A stretch of DNA of 64,000 nucleotides, from contig JBOZIK010000001.1 of NCBI GenBank assembly GCA_051453625.1, positions 47,603,451-47,667,450 on the forward strand, written 5' to 3'. Under the pieces are notes generated by a model, which worked only from the letters and a program-made list of their open reading frames with translations, was not told the DNA's origin and searched no databases. Position numbers and translations under genes: made by a program. The DNA is from Welwitschia mirabilis (taxonomy: Eukaryota > Gnetophyta > Gnetopsida > Welwitschiales). This document shows, one piece after another, positions 63,871-64,000 of the stretch; the stretch's first letter is position 1; each line of letters begins with the position of its first letter.

Positions 63871-64000
63871 ATTTTAGCCACCCAATGAACAAGTGGGTCG
63901 GTTAACCTTCTAGATTGATATATCAAAATTGACAAAATTAGGAACCCCAGTAAAGGTTGATCAACCAACATTCTAGATCACTTGACTAGCATGCACTCTT

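Noticed and set aside
1-64000. CRISPR arrays, bacterial operons, tRNA or rRNA genes
   Set aside because: None seen. The regular repeats found are LTR palindromes, microsatellites and local duplications in a plant nuclear context.

Overview
The window looks like nuclear DNA of a seed plant with a large, repeat-choked genome, most likely a gymnosperm such as a conifer. It is AT-rich and scaffolded with runs of N. It is dominated by decayed Copia, Gypsy and LINE retroelements full of stops and frameshifts, and it has one host gene whose intron has been stretched to about 16.6 kb by insertions. There is no prokaryotic or organellar signature (no operons, rRNA or tRNA).

Layout. 1-8998: a minus-strand Copia element split by a LINE (about 1270-7085). 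8999-9576: N. 9578-18372: a plus-strand Sirevirus-like Copia locus with two long LTRs, a primer-binding site, gag coiled coil, zinc knuckle, protease, integrase, RT, RNase H and purine tract. Its inside is stitched from three diverged, overlapping segments separated by N. 18373-25200: AT-rich DNA without a recognisable gene. 25215-27701: a Gypsy integrase scrap abutting a 5'-truncated Copia that keeps its 3' LTR. 28230-30552: minus-strand Gypsy gag/protease remnant, followed by a 94-codon ORF (30990-31274) of unknown origin. 32099-36600: a degenerate Gypsy chromovirus with both LTRs. 36640-36975: Copia RT scrap.

Host gene. From 57645 down to 38027 on the minus strand I reconstruct eight exons (80, 832, 695, 85, 52, 50, 48 and 177 bp; total 2019 bp = 672 codons plus stop) with GT-AG junctions and compatible phases throughout. 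The product resembles, from memory, a plant protein family annotated as BTB/POZ-domain proteins; the N-terminal BTB part is not in the window. The third intron (39272-55827) holds a LINE 3' end (40489-41658), a Sirevirus-like Copia fragment (41759-44163), a near full-length LINE (44165-49718), an unexplained ORF patch (49990-50661) and a Copia gag relic (52820-54290).

57646-64000, upstream of the first visible exon, holds a minus-strand Copia gag/integrase relic and a plus-strand Gypsy RT relic. No retroelement reading frame here appears intact. The points most worth following are the split gene, the compound LINE-Copia-LINE insertion bounded by a 16-bp direct repeat, the arrays of GGTCGACC-like palindromes in the Sirevirus-like LTRs, and the orphan ORF at 31 kb. 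Several sequence duplications sit exactly on N gaps and are probably assembly artefacts.
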